Source of the DNA: Acanthaster planci
Lineage: Eukaryota; Echinodermata; Asteroidea; Valvatida; Acanthasteridae
DNA length: 64,000 nt
Direction: 5' to 3'
Assembly: GCF_001949145.1 (NCBI RefSeq)
Contig: NW_019091536.1
Span: 357,792 to 421,791, forward strand
Shown here: positions 49,175-62,850 of the stretch, in pieces
How positions within the stretch are numbered: position 1 is the first letter of the stretch
How the letters are laid out: every line of letters begins with the position of its first letter
Notes under the pieces: generated by a model
The model's database searches: none
What the model was told of the DNA's origin: nothing
The model's input: only the letters and a program-made list of their open reading frames with translations
Translations under genes and position numbers: made by a program

Positions 49175-52100
49175 GTAAGTAAACTTTATTTGCATATATT
49201 CAAATTATTGATTGTGATTTTTCTTTTGTGTAAAGGATTATTTCCTGCTGTCAGGTTTGGGGTAAAACTTGTTATCAGATTTAATGGCCCTGTACTCTTA
49301 CATTATTTTCATGCTTATTGAGTTTTTGCAGTTCAGGCGTGGAGGAACATGTACACTTATAGTGTACATATGCATGTAAAAATAGCAAGAAGAAAATGGT
49401 ATTTGGAAAGCTTGAGACCTCGATGAATAGCAGTTCATCCGGTAGAGTTGGACTGATTCTGTTAAATAATTTGGAATGCCTGAGCAAAACTTAATAGCTT
49501 TGGTGCATGACACACAGAAAAATCAGAGCAGAATATTACTCCGGTCCGTGGTGAATTTTTAGAAAATGAAGCAAGCCACGGATCTGTCGTATGAAACCTT
49601 AACCGTCACTCACTATCTATCTTTATCTGTTCGTTCTTCCTGGATGCATCCAAACGAATTCATTTCAGCCCTGACCCGGCTCAAGTCAGTCAGGGGTTTT
49701 ATGTGCTGCAGGGTTTGTTCTTTTATCAATAGCAAGACGATGTTTCCCTTGACCTATAGTGCTCGTATACTCAATCACACATTGTAGGCCTACACCTAGT
49801 GTCCACTTCACAAGGAAAGATGTGTGGAGAGGGCTTGTCATGCCATGCGAATGACACCCCCAAAAGGTGACAGTCATGGTGCAAGCAAACCATGTACAAT
49901 TTACATGTACATACTGGTACAGTCTGTGTTTATTTTGCAAGTACGTGTACCTGTACATGTGGTCCCATAAATTTTTGTTCAAATATAAGATGTATGGTAG
50001 GATACATGTACAGTATGTATAATAAAATTTATACATTCACATACACATACATGTACATGTACACCTGTACATGCAGTGTTAAGTGCCTTCAGCATGTTCA
50101 GGGGAATTGCACGCACATGTGCCTGTCCATGTACATGTCATTCCAGCAGGGAAACTGTGTAAATGCAACTAGTGATTAAACATTAATGGTGTGAAGAGTG
50201 TTTAGCTTGATATTGTTGTGTTAAATAAAGATACAGGTACACATACCTGTGTGCATGTATTATTATAGTCAACATGATTGTGATCAGCTTTACTATGGTT
50301 TTCTCAGTGTGGTTATGTATGTGTTCATGTATTTGTAAAACATTTTAATTTGTATATGCATGTACGTTCACAAAAGGCAATAAGGATTATTTGATATAAT
50401 TAACTCTAACCATTCGAAATCTAACAGGCATATTTCAATGGTCCCTGAGAAGTTTGGGCTAATGTATGCAATTACCATACATGGCATTTACAAGTGCATT
50501 TTTTTACATTGTTTACACTGTAATTGCAGGTTGGCATCTTCTTTGTATTTGTACAGTTTGAAACAGATTGTTTCAAACTGTTACAATTGAACAGTTTTTG
50601 TTTGTAAACTTGCTGACAGGTTACAATTGCATTTTTTATCCCTGATTCTCTGTTTTAACACCACTTCTGAGGACACAAATGTATGGATTTTTACATGTGG
50701 ATTGTACCGTTGTATGTGTACATGTACACATACACACATTGTATAATAGGCACATGTATGGGTGTACATGTATGCTGTACATGTTCATGTATACATAGTA
50801 TTTCATCTGTATACACTCAACATGTCGCAGACCTTTGCAAAAAGTGCATCAGTAACAAGACGCAGAGATACCTCCCTTTTGCGTTACTACCGGTGCTAAG
50901 ATGAAGTCCACTTCATGTGAAAATGAACAACCCAGCTTGGCAAGAAAGTTCATGCAATGGCTTGGTTACAAAACTGCATTCACATGCGTGCACATGTACG
51001 TGTACGTAGGATGTGCAGTTTAATACCGGTATGTACATGTACATGTACTAGTAGGTGCAGCAGACTCCAAAGCCTCAAAGCCAGTGTGCAGACAATGTGT
51101 GCCTGCATCTTAACATGTACCGCAATATCATGGCTTGCCAAGGATAATAAGACGGTGAATAATTTATCGCATTTCCACAGTTGGGATAGGAGTGTTGTGA
51201 CCCTAGATAGCCGACTACCCCCCCTCCCCGCGGTAGTTCACGTGTAATAATGCAAGGCTGTGTGCGTGTAACACGGACCGCAGCTTTGGGGACATCCCCA
51301 TGCACATCAGACATTCATTTGCATCGCAGCTCAGTTGCAGACACCACATGTACCTGTACTAGTACATGTACATGGACTTCCTGGATAACATGATGCGTCA
51401 TGCACTATAGATGCACCGGTGCCGTAGTGTCTGATGCAATTTACATGCGTCTTCTGTACACACAGTATGTTTGTAGGCCAACAAGACTAGTGTGGCGAAA
51501 GCTTGTGGCCAGCCTATGGTGAAACTCGTTTGTCACATACACATGTACATGTACTGTAGCTGCATATTGGAATCCAATTGCAAGCGGGAGCCTGTCACAT
51601 TCAAGTCTATGGATCATTAAGACTTCTGTCCAGAACTTTATTAAAACAAACTTGAAAACAAAAGCAAAACTCATGTGGGCTAGTTAAAATATACAATGGA
51701 GCTCATGTGGGCTAGTAGGATTTATAACTACATCTAAGTATGGAGTCTTGTAAAGAAATGCATGAACTGATATTTTTAATGTACATGAGTAGGGTACGTG
51801 TACGCACTGGTATGTGTACATTTAACATACCGGTAGGCCTATCAGTACTTGATTCTTTAATGTCAGTAACTGCATCGTGTACACGTAAAAAATGAACGCA
51901 GCCAGGTACATACTGTACATGTATGGTACCTGGTACATACCGGGTACGTGTACATCACATGCAGACTTTCACATGTACATGTAGAGGTTTTTCACGTGAT
52001 GTAACATAATGGGCAAAGGCATTTCAGGAAGTGTACCGGTATCATGTCTGTAGATGTGTGTGCATTTTTGAACCTGTGTCTGTGCCAAAATGTTGACATG

Positions 52101-55100
52101 GTTGAGAGACTTCGAAGATGCGCATGTTTCCGAGCACATCAGTGTAATTGAGTGCTGACTGTCAAAAATCATGTGACTGAAAATCCCCTACTTTTGTTTG
52201 CATGTGTGTACACCTGTACAGTTTGCATACATGTACATGTATGTCAATACTGTACAGGCATGTACATGTACATATGACAATGCTTATCATGCTTATGGTC
52301 TTATACATGTAAGTTTTAATTTAATTACTTGGATATTATAATTGGCATAACTATTGTTTGATTTTTAGGGAAATATACAGTACTGTACATGTAGTTTGAC
52401 CATGGTGTGAATGTGTCTGATGTACTGTGAAAGCAAAAAGGAAAATCAATTTTTCATCCAAGGTGGTGGTGGTGGTTGAAAATCAGAATTAAAATGCCAT
52501 TTGCCATGACAACTGGTCAACAAGCAGGTGGAGAATATTATCCCTCTGAGCTTAGGGCATTTTGGAATATATTTGCTGTATCAATATTCGGCCATCGCGA
52601 GTGTTTGCATTAAAAGAGGAAGGGGAGGTGTCACTGGAGAGAGACAGGGAGAGAGAGAGCCAAATGAGGGATAGAGTGCATGTACATGTATGTACCACTC
52701 GCTCTGCTGGGCCCAAATCCCCTCACTGAACGGAAGGGTGAACGCCTCCATGAATAATGGATGCCAGAGGTCTGGGAGAGAAGACGTCCCCCCCCCTCCC
52801 GTAGGAGTCCGGAAAGAGGTCATTTGTACAGCCGATCCTGGCGGAGCTCAGGGTATTTGCCAGGAAATGAAAAAATAGGGCGTCTGTTGTTTTCGTGGTA
52901 CAGTGTTCGTGTATGCTCTGTGTAAGGTACATGTACGGAGTACCTTGAAAGGGTGGAGTGGAGTGTTCATGTGTGCCAGTTTATTACCGCTTAATGTGAA
53001 CATGTACATGTAACTTCATGAATGACACATGTATGGTACCTATGTACAACATAGCAGGGCACTGTCTCCTGATGACTGCTACAGTACAGAGATTTGTTGA
53101 AGTGTACACACATTCATGTATCATTTATTGGGTATCTGCCAGTAATAAGATGTCCCAAAGATGGGTCTACTGTGATAAATGTAAGTGTGTAGTGTAGCAT
53201 TCACTTCAGTGAAAGACAGTCACATTGCAAAATGCTGATCTGTACAATGAGGTGTAATAGAGGGTACTGGTGTATGAGCGTGCTCGTACACAGTACATGC
53301 GCAAGTGTGTTTGTTTCAATGTTGCATGTCGTCTTGTTCATGTTTATGGGACTCCTTATTAAAACAGTGCTTGGTGTTTTGAATGAGTTAGAAAAAGGAG
53401 ATTTGAGTATCACAGGAGCAGCTTGCTGAATGCAGATTAAGTTTGAACCCTGAAAATTCAGTAATTCAGGAAGGCAGCCCCCAAAGAGCCCACTTACCTT
53501 TCACAGAGATTATTTGGAGTAGGTACAATCAGTGGAAATTCCTCCCACGTGAAAAACCTGTCCAATGTGTATAATTATTGAAACTTCTGGTTCTGCTGCT
53601 TAAGGAGGAAGGGAAAAACATGCAATTTTGGAGTTGGCCCCTAGTTTTTTTTAAGGAAGTACATGTACTGGTACATGTACAGTAGTAGAGTGCACACATG
53701 TACATGTTTGTAAGTGTTTATACATACATTTCCATGATCACTACTGACACACTGCTGGACATTTAGACCGATGATTTATTCTGTGAAACAAACTTCAAAT
53801 GCCAAAGTACCGGTATTAAAAAAGATCCTTGAAAAAGTTTTTTGGGGCATATTACTTTTTAACTGTTGTTTTAAAATACTTTATATTGTAACAATTTTTC
53901 AGCTTCTTCACAAATGATTTACATACATGTAAAGTGTGATAGACCTGCTGTCAATACGTGTATGCAAGTGTACCATCGCAAGACATTGGACATACCGGTA
54001 CTGGTCGACCTACAGGTGCACGTGTTCTTGTATGTAGGAATTACACGTATCAGTGTATGCATACACATTGCACACAGTCATGCTATGCATGCCAAGAATA
54101 TAATTAAACTGTACAGTATCCGTATGGTACATAATGTGTTTGTATCTGACATGTAAAGGTACATGTACGTGTACTTAAAGCATCTCTGATGTACATGTAC
54201 CGCTACTGAGTACCAGTACAGTACATGATGTACATGCAACCTGCTGGCAAACTGGCATTGTATCCTTGTAGATACGCTTGCACAGATCTGATAACTGAAA
54301 ATACTCTGAAAACTGCAAAAGTGGGAAAGAGAATCTACATGTACATGTACATGTATAATAATACATGTACATGACTGTATATGTAATCTGCTTGTACATG
54401 TGCTTTTATAGTTTTGTACACAGGTACCGGTAATGCATTAACTTAATCACTTTTCATTTATTTATGAGCAAAAATGTACCGTGTACCGGTACATGTACAA
54501 AATGCATGTACATCATGTAGTCTGTAAAATATGCATACATGTACATGTACATGTACAGTTTGTGGTATGTACCGGTACTGGTATTTGTATGTTTGAGCTT
54601 ATTGTTTTTCCCTTATTTGTGCAATGCACTCTAGTCTAAGCGTATGCATTTCTATTCATGCTGTCTGAGTAATAGGAAATGATCAAAGGAATTTTTCATG
54701 TGTGTATGCATACACATGTGTACAAGTGCATACTACAAGTAGGTAAGCATTTTACTGTATGCATGTACATGTACATATTGTAGCTACATTACTTGTACAT
54801 GTACATGTATATGTACGGTACCAGCACATTCATGCGTGCCGGTAGGTGCTTGGGCCCCTTGCTCTGTTGGAAAGCCCAACATAAATTTATGAATGGCATT
54901 TCCAGCAGTACATGTACATTGATGGCACCTTTATAGCAGCCACAGGTATTTGATTTATGTAATGGTACTACTACATAAATTTTCATGCAATCGTGCATAA
55001 GGTACTGGTACATGTATTGTACATGTACATGTACATGTATGTGAAACACTGTAGGCATGGTAGGTACCGGTACATGTAGCCTACATTACCTGTGGAGTGT

Positions 55101-57922
55101 GGACCCAGACTTTAGTGTTGTATGCACCTGTAAGTCTATTGAAGAATGCAGTTGGTGTCCCTACATACTGGTACCGATATATGAATTGACTCTCCTTATG
55201 GTGGAATGAATTTGATAAAGTGACTGTTCCTTTGCCCACCTGAAAATTATGCACGTTTCCTTTAGTATATGGTGTGGATGGATTCGATTCTTAAGTTGAC
55301 AACACTTGAAGAAAAATCCTTGGGGTATCTTTGTTACTTATGTACGCGGAGCCTCTTTTAGGGTAAAATGGTTCACTTAATGGAACCTTGAAATTGAGCC
55401 TACATGTAGAAGCTTCTAAAGGTACATGTACATGTGTATGCAAAGTGTGCACATGTTCTGTGCTTTCCGCACGTCAGACCCCCACTCTTCCACTCTGCAC
55501 AGCTCTACCGGTAGTGCGTCGTAACCTGCAGTGGGCATACAGTACTTAATACCATACACCTCTTAAATGGGCAACTAAAATTCCTACAAGTGTCTGACAC
55601 ACAAGTGCCTTCCTGATTTGAAATGTCGGTGTCTTATGATGCATGTATGTATACATGATTACTTGTTCTTGTAGGATGCGGTTATTGCCGCTGGTGCATT
55701 GACACCTGATCAACTTTTTAAGATTTCAGAGAAACCAATGCCAAATTTGGTCTAAGACTTCTACATGTATATCAGACTCTGGGTGATGCTATGCGTACTG
55801 CTACATGTGCACATGTCAGTACATGTTCAATTAAAATGGGAATATAAATTCTGCATGCTTTTCGATAACTAGTGCGTATGTCAGAAAAATCGGACGGTTA
55901 CACATGTACGATGTACATGCCATATAGATTCTTCATCAAGGTTTCATTAAATTTCTTCAAAGCTACAAAGGCCACTTGCTTACGTACATTGACGATGCCT
56001 AAGTATTTTACAGCATTACAAAACAGATTGACTTCTTTTTAGTTTAGTGAGTCAATTTGTCTCAAATGATACATGTACATGTACATAACCACACAAATTT
56101 ATTATTGATAAGGTTATCCTTTTGCATTTTAAGTGTACAGATTTTATTGATACCATATGAGGGCTGTGCTAATTATTCAATAGAACATCGACTATTTGTC
56201 TTTTTTTCATTGAATATTCAGAAGGAAAATGTATTGAAATAAAATTGAGAAAGTGTCATTTGTGGGTATACCAAATAAGGCCAAAAAGTTACTGCTACTC
56301 CCACTTACCAACAGATCCTATTTTTGGGCACCAGTCCATTTTCATCTGACACTTAAAGCAAAAGACAGTTGGCTTTTGTCTTTACCAAATGCTTAATTCA
56401 ACATACATGTATTTCATGTCAAAAATAATTTTGAACTCTAACTGTTCAACTGTTCCTTTGTATTGGTAACGGTACATGTACATGTATTTCCCCATCTACC
56501 AGTACTGTCAGTATTTTCAGAAGCTGTGTTTGTTTGTTTGTTTTTTATGTCATCTGCATAACCAAAAGTTTGAATATTCAATCAAACAGACGGTCGAATG
56601 TTTAAATACGAAATTATTCAAATTGACGGAACCTTACTTTGCATTCAGAATGTTTTGGGAGCTATTTTGCATGTTAATTAAACCTTGCTAATCTGTTTTT
56701 TTGCACATGTTTTTATTTGAAAAGAGTTCAGGTGCAGTTCCTCTAGTTTCCGAGATTTGCAGTGGCTGTTGGCCAGTTTAATAAGTGTGAAAGGATTTGG
56801 AGCCAGTCCTACCGGTACCTCAGGGATGAGCATTAAAAAAAATCTGACTGACAAAGTACGAATCGCCTCTGGGCCAAGTTAGTCTAAAGAGATGTGTCGC
56901 AAGCACATGCATGTAGAGTGCCCAAAATAGACCAGGCCTTTGCCAGCAAGAAGGGGAGAAAATGGGGAGAAACATGATAAAGAAGTCTGTATCAAAGTCT
57001 TTGATTCGTCTTAAATGTCAGAGTGATCGAGTAGAGATCATGTGACTGTCAGCTTATTTGTTTGCATTGTGATCAACAACAGTGTTATCGACCATACAAG
57101 AAGCGCAACCCCAAAAGCACCACGGTGCTCTTAGCATTTGTGAGACCTTTTTATTTTTTTTGAAAAAAACAAATTTTTTGCCATTTGCATTGCATTGTGG
57201 GAATGGATGAAAAACAAGCCAAATGATATGTGAATACGTACATGTACACTAGTGATATTTTAATTTTTTTGATTGTTCCATCTCTTTTACAATACCGTGG
57301 CACAAGTCACTTATACATTTACCGGTACACAGGACATGTTAGTCATTTAACAATGATCATTTGTTTAATCCTTTTTTAAAACAAAAAAATGCAGGCTATA
57401 AATGCGGTCACCGCGATATCTGAGTAGCAACTGTCATCTTGCTCTTGCATACCCCAAAGCCTTAAAAATGTTACCATACGTGTTTTGACAAGTCCCCTCC
57501 AAGTACAAAAATAATGCACATGTACATGTATGCCTTTTTCTCAAGTAAACTTGATTCCAATATGAATTCTTCAGAGTTTCTGTCTTGGGTTTCAAGACTG
57601 TAACCCAAAACCCAAGTGATTTTTCCTTGCCTTTCTCTGCAGTTATGGTACAGGAGAAGCCTGTCACCTCAATCATTTAGACGGTTGCACCTTTAGGACT
57701 ATAGAAAGAATCTGATACATGCATTTTACATGTCTGCACATGAACGTGTATGAGAAGGGGATCCTCAGAAGTCAGCAGCCTGGTTTATCGTGTTTGTTGA
57801 TTTGTTTGTGACTTCAAACTGGGGCAGATGTTCTCCCCCCTTAAAGCCCAAATGTAGCCAGTGTACTCAAACCAGGCTGAAGCTTGATTATTCCTCTCAT
57901 CTGTAAATCCTCTCAAACTACA

Positions 57923-57946
57923 GTTGCATGCCTATAGGCATGCAAC
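57923..57946. repeat. perfect 24-base palindrome
   Basis: GTTGCATGCCTA is followed at once by its exact reverse complement, with no spacer. It lies in CRTC intron 4. It could be a paired binding site or the remnant of a foldback; nothing around it indicates which. Confidence 0.9.
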
Positions 57947-60900
57947 TTTTCCTTGGATCAGCTGATTTCCTCATTTTCCACTTCACACTCATGCCATTGA
58001 AAATTGAAAAACACGGTGCAGAGTCTTGTAAAGATTGGAATTCCCTCCTTTTTTTGTTAAAGTCCAAGTGGCATGCCTGTAAAATGCCAAAGTGACCCAA
58101 AGTGAATTTAGTCTGCAGACTGCAAAAAGCTTTGGTGGTTATGGGCGCTGAAAGTTGTTGGAATGAGCCAGTCTGGTACATGTACAGTATTTCAAAAAGG
58201 CAAGGTCTTTTGTGCTTGAGTCAGCATACGGCTCCACCCAGCAAGAAATGAGACCGAGGGGTACCCCCCAACATGTCCAATCCCTATACACATTTCAGAC
58301 TATTGTTACTTACAGGTGAACACATCCCCCAAGATGTCTGAAAGGAATTCCCCAGATTCCTGCGAGACAATGACCAACACAAAGCAGGGGGGGGTTCTCT
58401 CCGTCTCATACCTTGCTGCATATGACTGAGTGTATAGACTTGCAATGCATGCGCGCACATGTTGCTGTTCACAAATTTTCTCAGACTCACGTCTATCGGC
58501 ATTTGGGCTCGCACTGTTGGAGTATTGAACCGACTCATTGCATTGTTCATGTGTTCAGTGTATCACTTTCCAGATGACAGCAAATACTGCACGTATAACC
58601 TGTGAAAACCCTAAATTGGGAACTTCTCCAAGGATTCCTATGAACGAATACTGCTGAAATTGACACAGCAGTGTTGAAGTATACACATAGAGCTCTATAA
58701 AAAATCTAGAGTTCTCGTCTTGTGACCTGAAGCAACAACCACCGTTGCCACTGTGGAAAATTAGAATATGCCAGGCGCTCTTGCCTGCGGTGTCCGTATT
58801 GATGAGTAATGTGTGATAGGTATGGGTACATGTACATGTCACAGAAGCACATTCTGGTCGCTGCAAAACCTGTGTAAATGCAGCGCGTGGTTATATCAGT
58901 TCTGGGCACTTTTAGCTTGCTTCCGCCCAAAATGGCAATGGCAGCTGGGCGTTCATATCGGTACACGATTACTGCGTACGTAGAATACGGAGCGGGCGCT
59001 GTTGGTTATTTATAGAGCTCTATGAGTTACATAGTATACATATACATGATGTAATTAACTAGTAAGTTAAATGACCCGTACTCACTGCTTGGTGACCTAC
59101 ATGTATTTGTACATGCCCCAGTTCTGTGACATGCATCTGTATTCAAACTAATGTACTGTACATTGTGTGTTTAGCTGAAAACTTAGGGGAGATGAGAACC
59201 TCTGTAATTTGCGCTTATGGACTTTGGCCAAAAGCTTGCATCATCTTTGCATGTATGGTACATGAATTTATGAAAGATTCAACTCGTGTGTTCAAATGAA
59301 TTGTCTCTGAGAGCTTAAAGACGCACTAGAATGGAGTTGAAAAATGGAAATAACTTTTTTTACGTATACATGATGTCTCAAAGTTGATGATAAACCATTT
59401 CAAGTTCTGTGAAAATTCAAAATAGCAAATATAATTGGAAGAAGAAGGATCTCTGTTTGAGAAACCTCAGCCCATTCCTGTAATCACAAAGTCCAGCAGT
59501 CATCAGCTTGTAGTCACTAGTTTGTCTAATGACATCCATGAACATGTACCAGTACACACCTTTAGCTACTAACGGCCCACTAGTGCCACGGAGCATACAT
59601 GTACTTTTCCAAAAACTGAATTGTACATATTACATTATATACATTTAACATGTTATACATATATTATACTGGTATATCCATTTTCTTAAACGCATCTATT
59701 CTTGGGGAAAAATTTTGTTATTAGATACATTTTTTTCAAATTCATGTCTTTCCCAAGGTCATAGTTTTTTCAAGTTTGCTTTTGGCGACTTAAAAGTTGT
59801 ATTTATGAGGTTTGAAATTTCATTTTACAAGTTCCACAGTCATTTTTATGAAACCGTGAAGGAGTCCAAGCCCTTGGTCATGTTGATGCCTACCATGCAG
59901 CTGATGATGGTAATATAAGGATTTGACAACAATGAAGCTACCAGTATGATTTTATCATGACTAAGTCATAATTCAAGTGAAAACGAAGAGGTTCTTCTTG
60001 GACTTTGGCTGCCCAAACTAAATAAGGCACGATTGTGCATCTTGTAAAAATGAGCTTGGAAAAATAAAGTTCGTAATAATGAAGAATAAAATAATAAATA
60101 ATAATGAAAAAGATATTTCCTACAAACTTCAAAAAGAAAATGTGTCTCGTTAAAAAATTATTTTTCTCAAAAGTAGAAAACAGTGTTTTTGAAAACATGT
60201 CTTGTAAAAATGGACTTCAGAAAATTATGTCTTGTCAAAACAAAGTTCCTGTATATCAGAAAAACAAACTTTGGAAAAATGTCATACTTCACTTTTATAT
60301 GCAGGCAGTACTGCAGAGCCCAACCGGGCTTGAGAAATGAACATAATGCACATGATCTGGATTCATTTCCGAGTTGCCAACTCCGATTTGACCACACCAG
60401 GCACTTCTCTCACCGACCTGATGTACCCTGAAATTGCCATATCCTTAACTCCCCCTTCCCCCGTCCCCCATACACCACCTCTGCACCTGACCAGCTACAC
60501 TGTACACCGTGCTGTAGTTCTCATTTGCCCCACAGCACCTCCTGGGACATTGAACTCTGCATATCGTAATTTATGTGTTAGTGGGCCGAGCACTCGCTGT
60601 GCCGTGATGAAATCCCCTAGTGCGGAGTGCCGTCCCTTTCTGGCTTAATATACATGTATATGGGTTTCTGTTATATACATGTAGTACTACATGTACCGTA
60701 GTGTGTTTATTGGCAGGCTGCTTAATATTTCATGCAGATTTTGTGGCTAATGATTACGTATGTACGTGTACCTTTGGCACTGCCAAGTTGCATGTACTAG
60801 ATGTAGATTATGTACGTTTAATTTTAAGGGTTAACATTACATGTAGCATTTTACAGTACCGGTATGTGTCAAATAAAATGTGAGCACACATACCTGTGTT

Positions 60901-61303
60901 ACTGTGTGTACATGTATATTACATGTATGTACCGGTATGTACAGCACATACGCACTAGTACTGTAACATGTACATGTACAAGTAACATATACCAGGACAT
61001 GTACAGTATGTACCGGTAAAAGGTCAAATTTCTGCATTTGTTCATTGCAGGTACATGTACATGTGTAGATCTTAAATGGTGTCACTTGTGCACATTCTAG
61101 CCAGCAGAAGGGATCATTTTTAAACTTGCATGTGTGTGTGCATTGCACATTGTGAAAACCTCTGATTCATTGCAGCAGACATGGACTCATTTCAGGTACC
61201 GGTGGGTGAATGAGTGATGTGGCCTGCCTGCCAGGAAATGCTATTTGGGAAGGGAGGAGGGGGAGAAGGAAAGTACCGGTACATGCAGTTTGGATTGCAC
61301 ACA

Positions 61304-61884
61304 NNNNNNNNNNNNNNNNNNNNNNNNNNNNNNNNNNNNNNNNNNNNNNNNNNNNNNNNNNNNNNNNNNNNNNNNNNNNNNNNNNNNNNNNNNNNNNNNN
61401 NNNNNNNNNNNNNNNNNNNNNNNNNNNNNNNNNNNNNNNNNNNNNNNNNNNNNNNNNNNNNNNNNNNNNNNNNNNNNNNNNNNNNNNNNNNNNNNNNNNN
61501 NNNNNNNNNNNNNNNNNNNNNNNNNNNNNNNNNNNNNNNNNNNNNNNNNNNNNNNNNNNNNNNNNNNNNNNNNNNNNNNNNNNNNNNNNNNNNNNNNNNN
61601 NNNNNNNNNNNNNNNNNNNNNNNNNNNNNNNNNNNNNNNNNNNNNNNNNNNNNNNNNNNNNNNNNNNNNNNNNNNNNNNNNNNNNNNNNNNNNNNNNNNN
61701 NNNNNNNNNNNNNNNNNNNNNNNNNNNNNNNNNNNNNNNNNNNNNNNNNNNNNNNNNNNNNNNNNNNNNNNNNNNNNNNNNNNNNNNNNNNNNNNNNNNN
61801 NNNNNNNNNNNNNNNNNNNNNNNNNNNNNNNNNNNNNNNNNNNNNNNNNNNNNNNNNNNNNNNNNNNNNNNNNNNNNNNNNNNN
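61304..61884. other. assembly gap (581 N)
   Basis: A run of unknown bases. All open frames spanning it are artefacts. The missing CRTC exon 5 could lie here, but the flanks give no evidence for it. Confidence 0.99.
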
Positions 61885-62777
61885 TGGAATGAGGAAAGTT
61901 GCCAGTAACTGTCCTGTTGCTGTTGTCAATCAGGGGTCCCAGTACTTGCCTGGGTCACTAATGAAAGGAACCTACATGTACATGTAGGGATCAGCCCCTG
62001 CTGAAACCTCCTCTGCCTGGTGGGGACAGGAGACCCAGATGTGTTTCAAGCATGTCAAATGATTAGAGGCACCGTCTGCTTTAAACACTTGGCACTCTGG
62101 GATTTCCAAAAGGTATACATGGGTGTGTACATGTACAATGTACATGTATGCAGTAAGCTCATGCATTGTTAGTTTTTCGGTTTTAATTCATACTTTAATG
62201 TGTGGCATAAGCGGAAATTTTTTGTTAATCCCTGGGCAAGTGTGACTAGGCAGTGTTCGATTTCCCCTGTATCACATAGCATTTTGTGATGCAGTATTGA
62301 CCAGATGCTCCACACTTTTGAAAATAAATTGCACTTTGTGCGATGCAACATGCACTGGACTTGTGCTTGAAACAACAATTCAATTTGCATACGTGTACAC
62401 ATACTGCGGCGCACATTATCCTTTGAAATACACGTAATGTGGAAATCGAGTCTGTTAGGAGCTGCCTTCATTGGTTCCCAAACAACTTGTCACTTGAGAT
62501 AGCCAAAGTAGGGAACCAGTTACGCCCATGCATCTCGTTCGCATGCGGCGCAGCATGCATGGCACCGGCACGGTTTGCAATGCAGCATGTACTGTAGTAC
62601 TGTACATGACAGATGAACAACATTCAGTCATCGTTTCATGTCTGATCTCATGGATGTTGTGTTAAATGTTAACTTCTGAATGTGTCAAATGGAAGTTGAA
62701 AGTGGTGCAAATGTAAAATTAATGAACTGAAGAGTGAAAAAGAAGTTCAACTCAGGCTGCATCTGAATCTGTTGTCT

Positions 62778-62850
62778 AGAGCTAGGTCTAGGTCTTTGCT
62801 CCATTGGAAATGTGTGGAGACGCGTAGACAATAGACCTAGCCGTAGCTCT
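62778..62850. repeat. inverted repeat around a 37-base loop
   Basis: The left arm AGAGCTAGGTCTAGGTCT at 62778-62795 pairs with 62833-62850, whose reverse complement is AGAGCTACGGCTAGGTCT (15 of 18). It lies in CRTC intron 4 and may be a small MITE core or a transcript hairpin. Confidence 0.65.

Noticed and set aside
54536-54556. CRISPR-like or telomere-like array from TACATG repeats
   Set aside because: The units are contiguous simple repeats without spacers, dispersed, in a eukaryotic intron.
55675-55755. Coding-like fragment after CTTGTAG (DAVIAAGALTPDQLFKIS and on to a TAA)
   Set aside because: It follows a possible acceptor but has no recognisable homology and does not match the expected CRTC exon 5, so it is probably chance.
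61192-61987. Four long open frames over the gap
   Set aside because: They consist almost wholly of unknown bases, so there is no real coding sequence.
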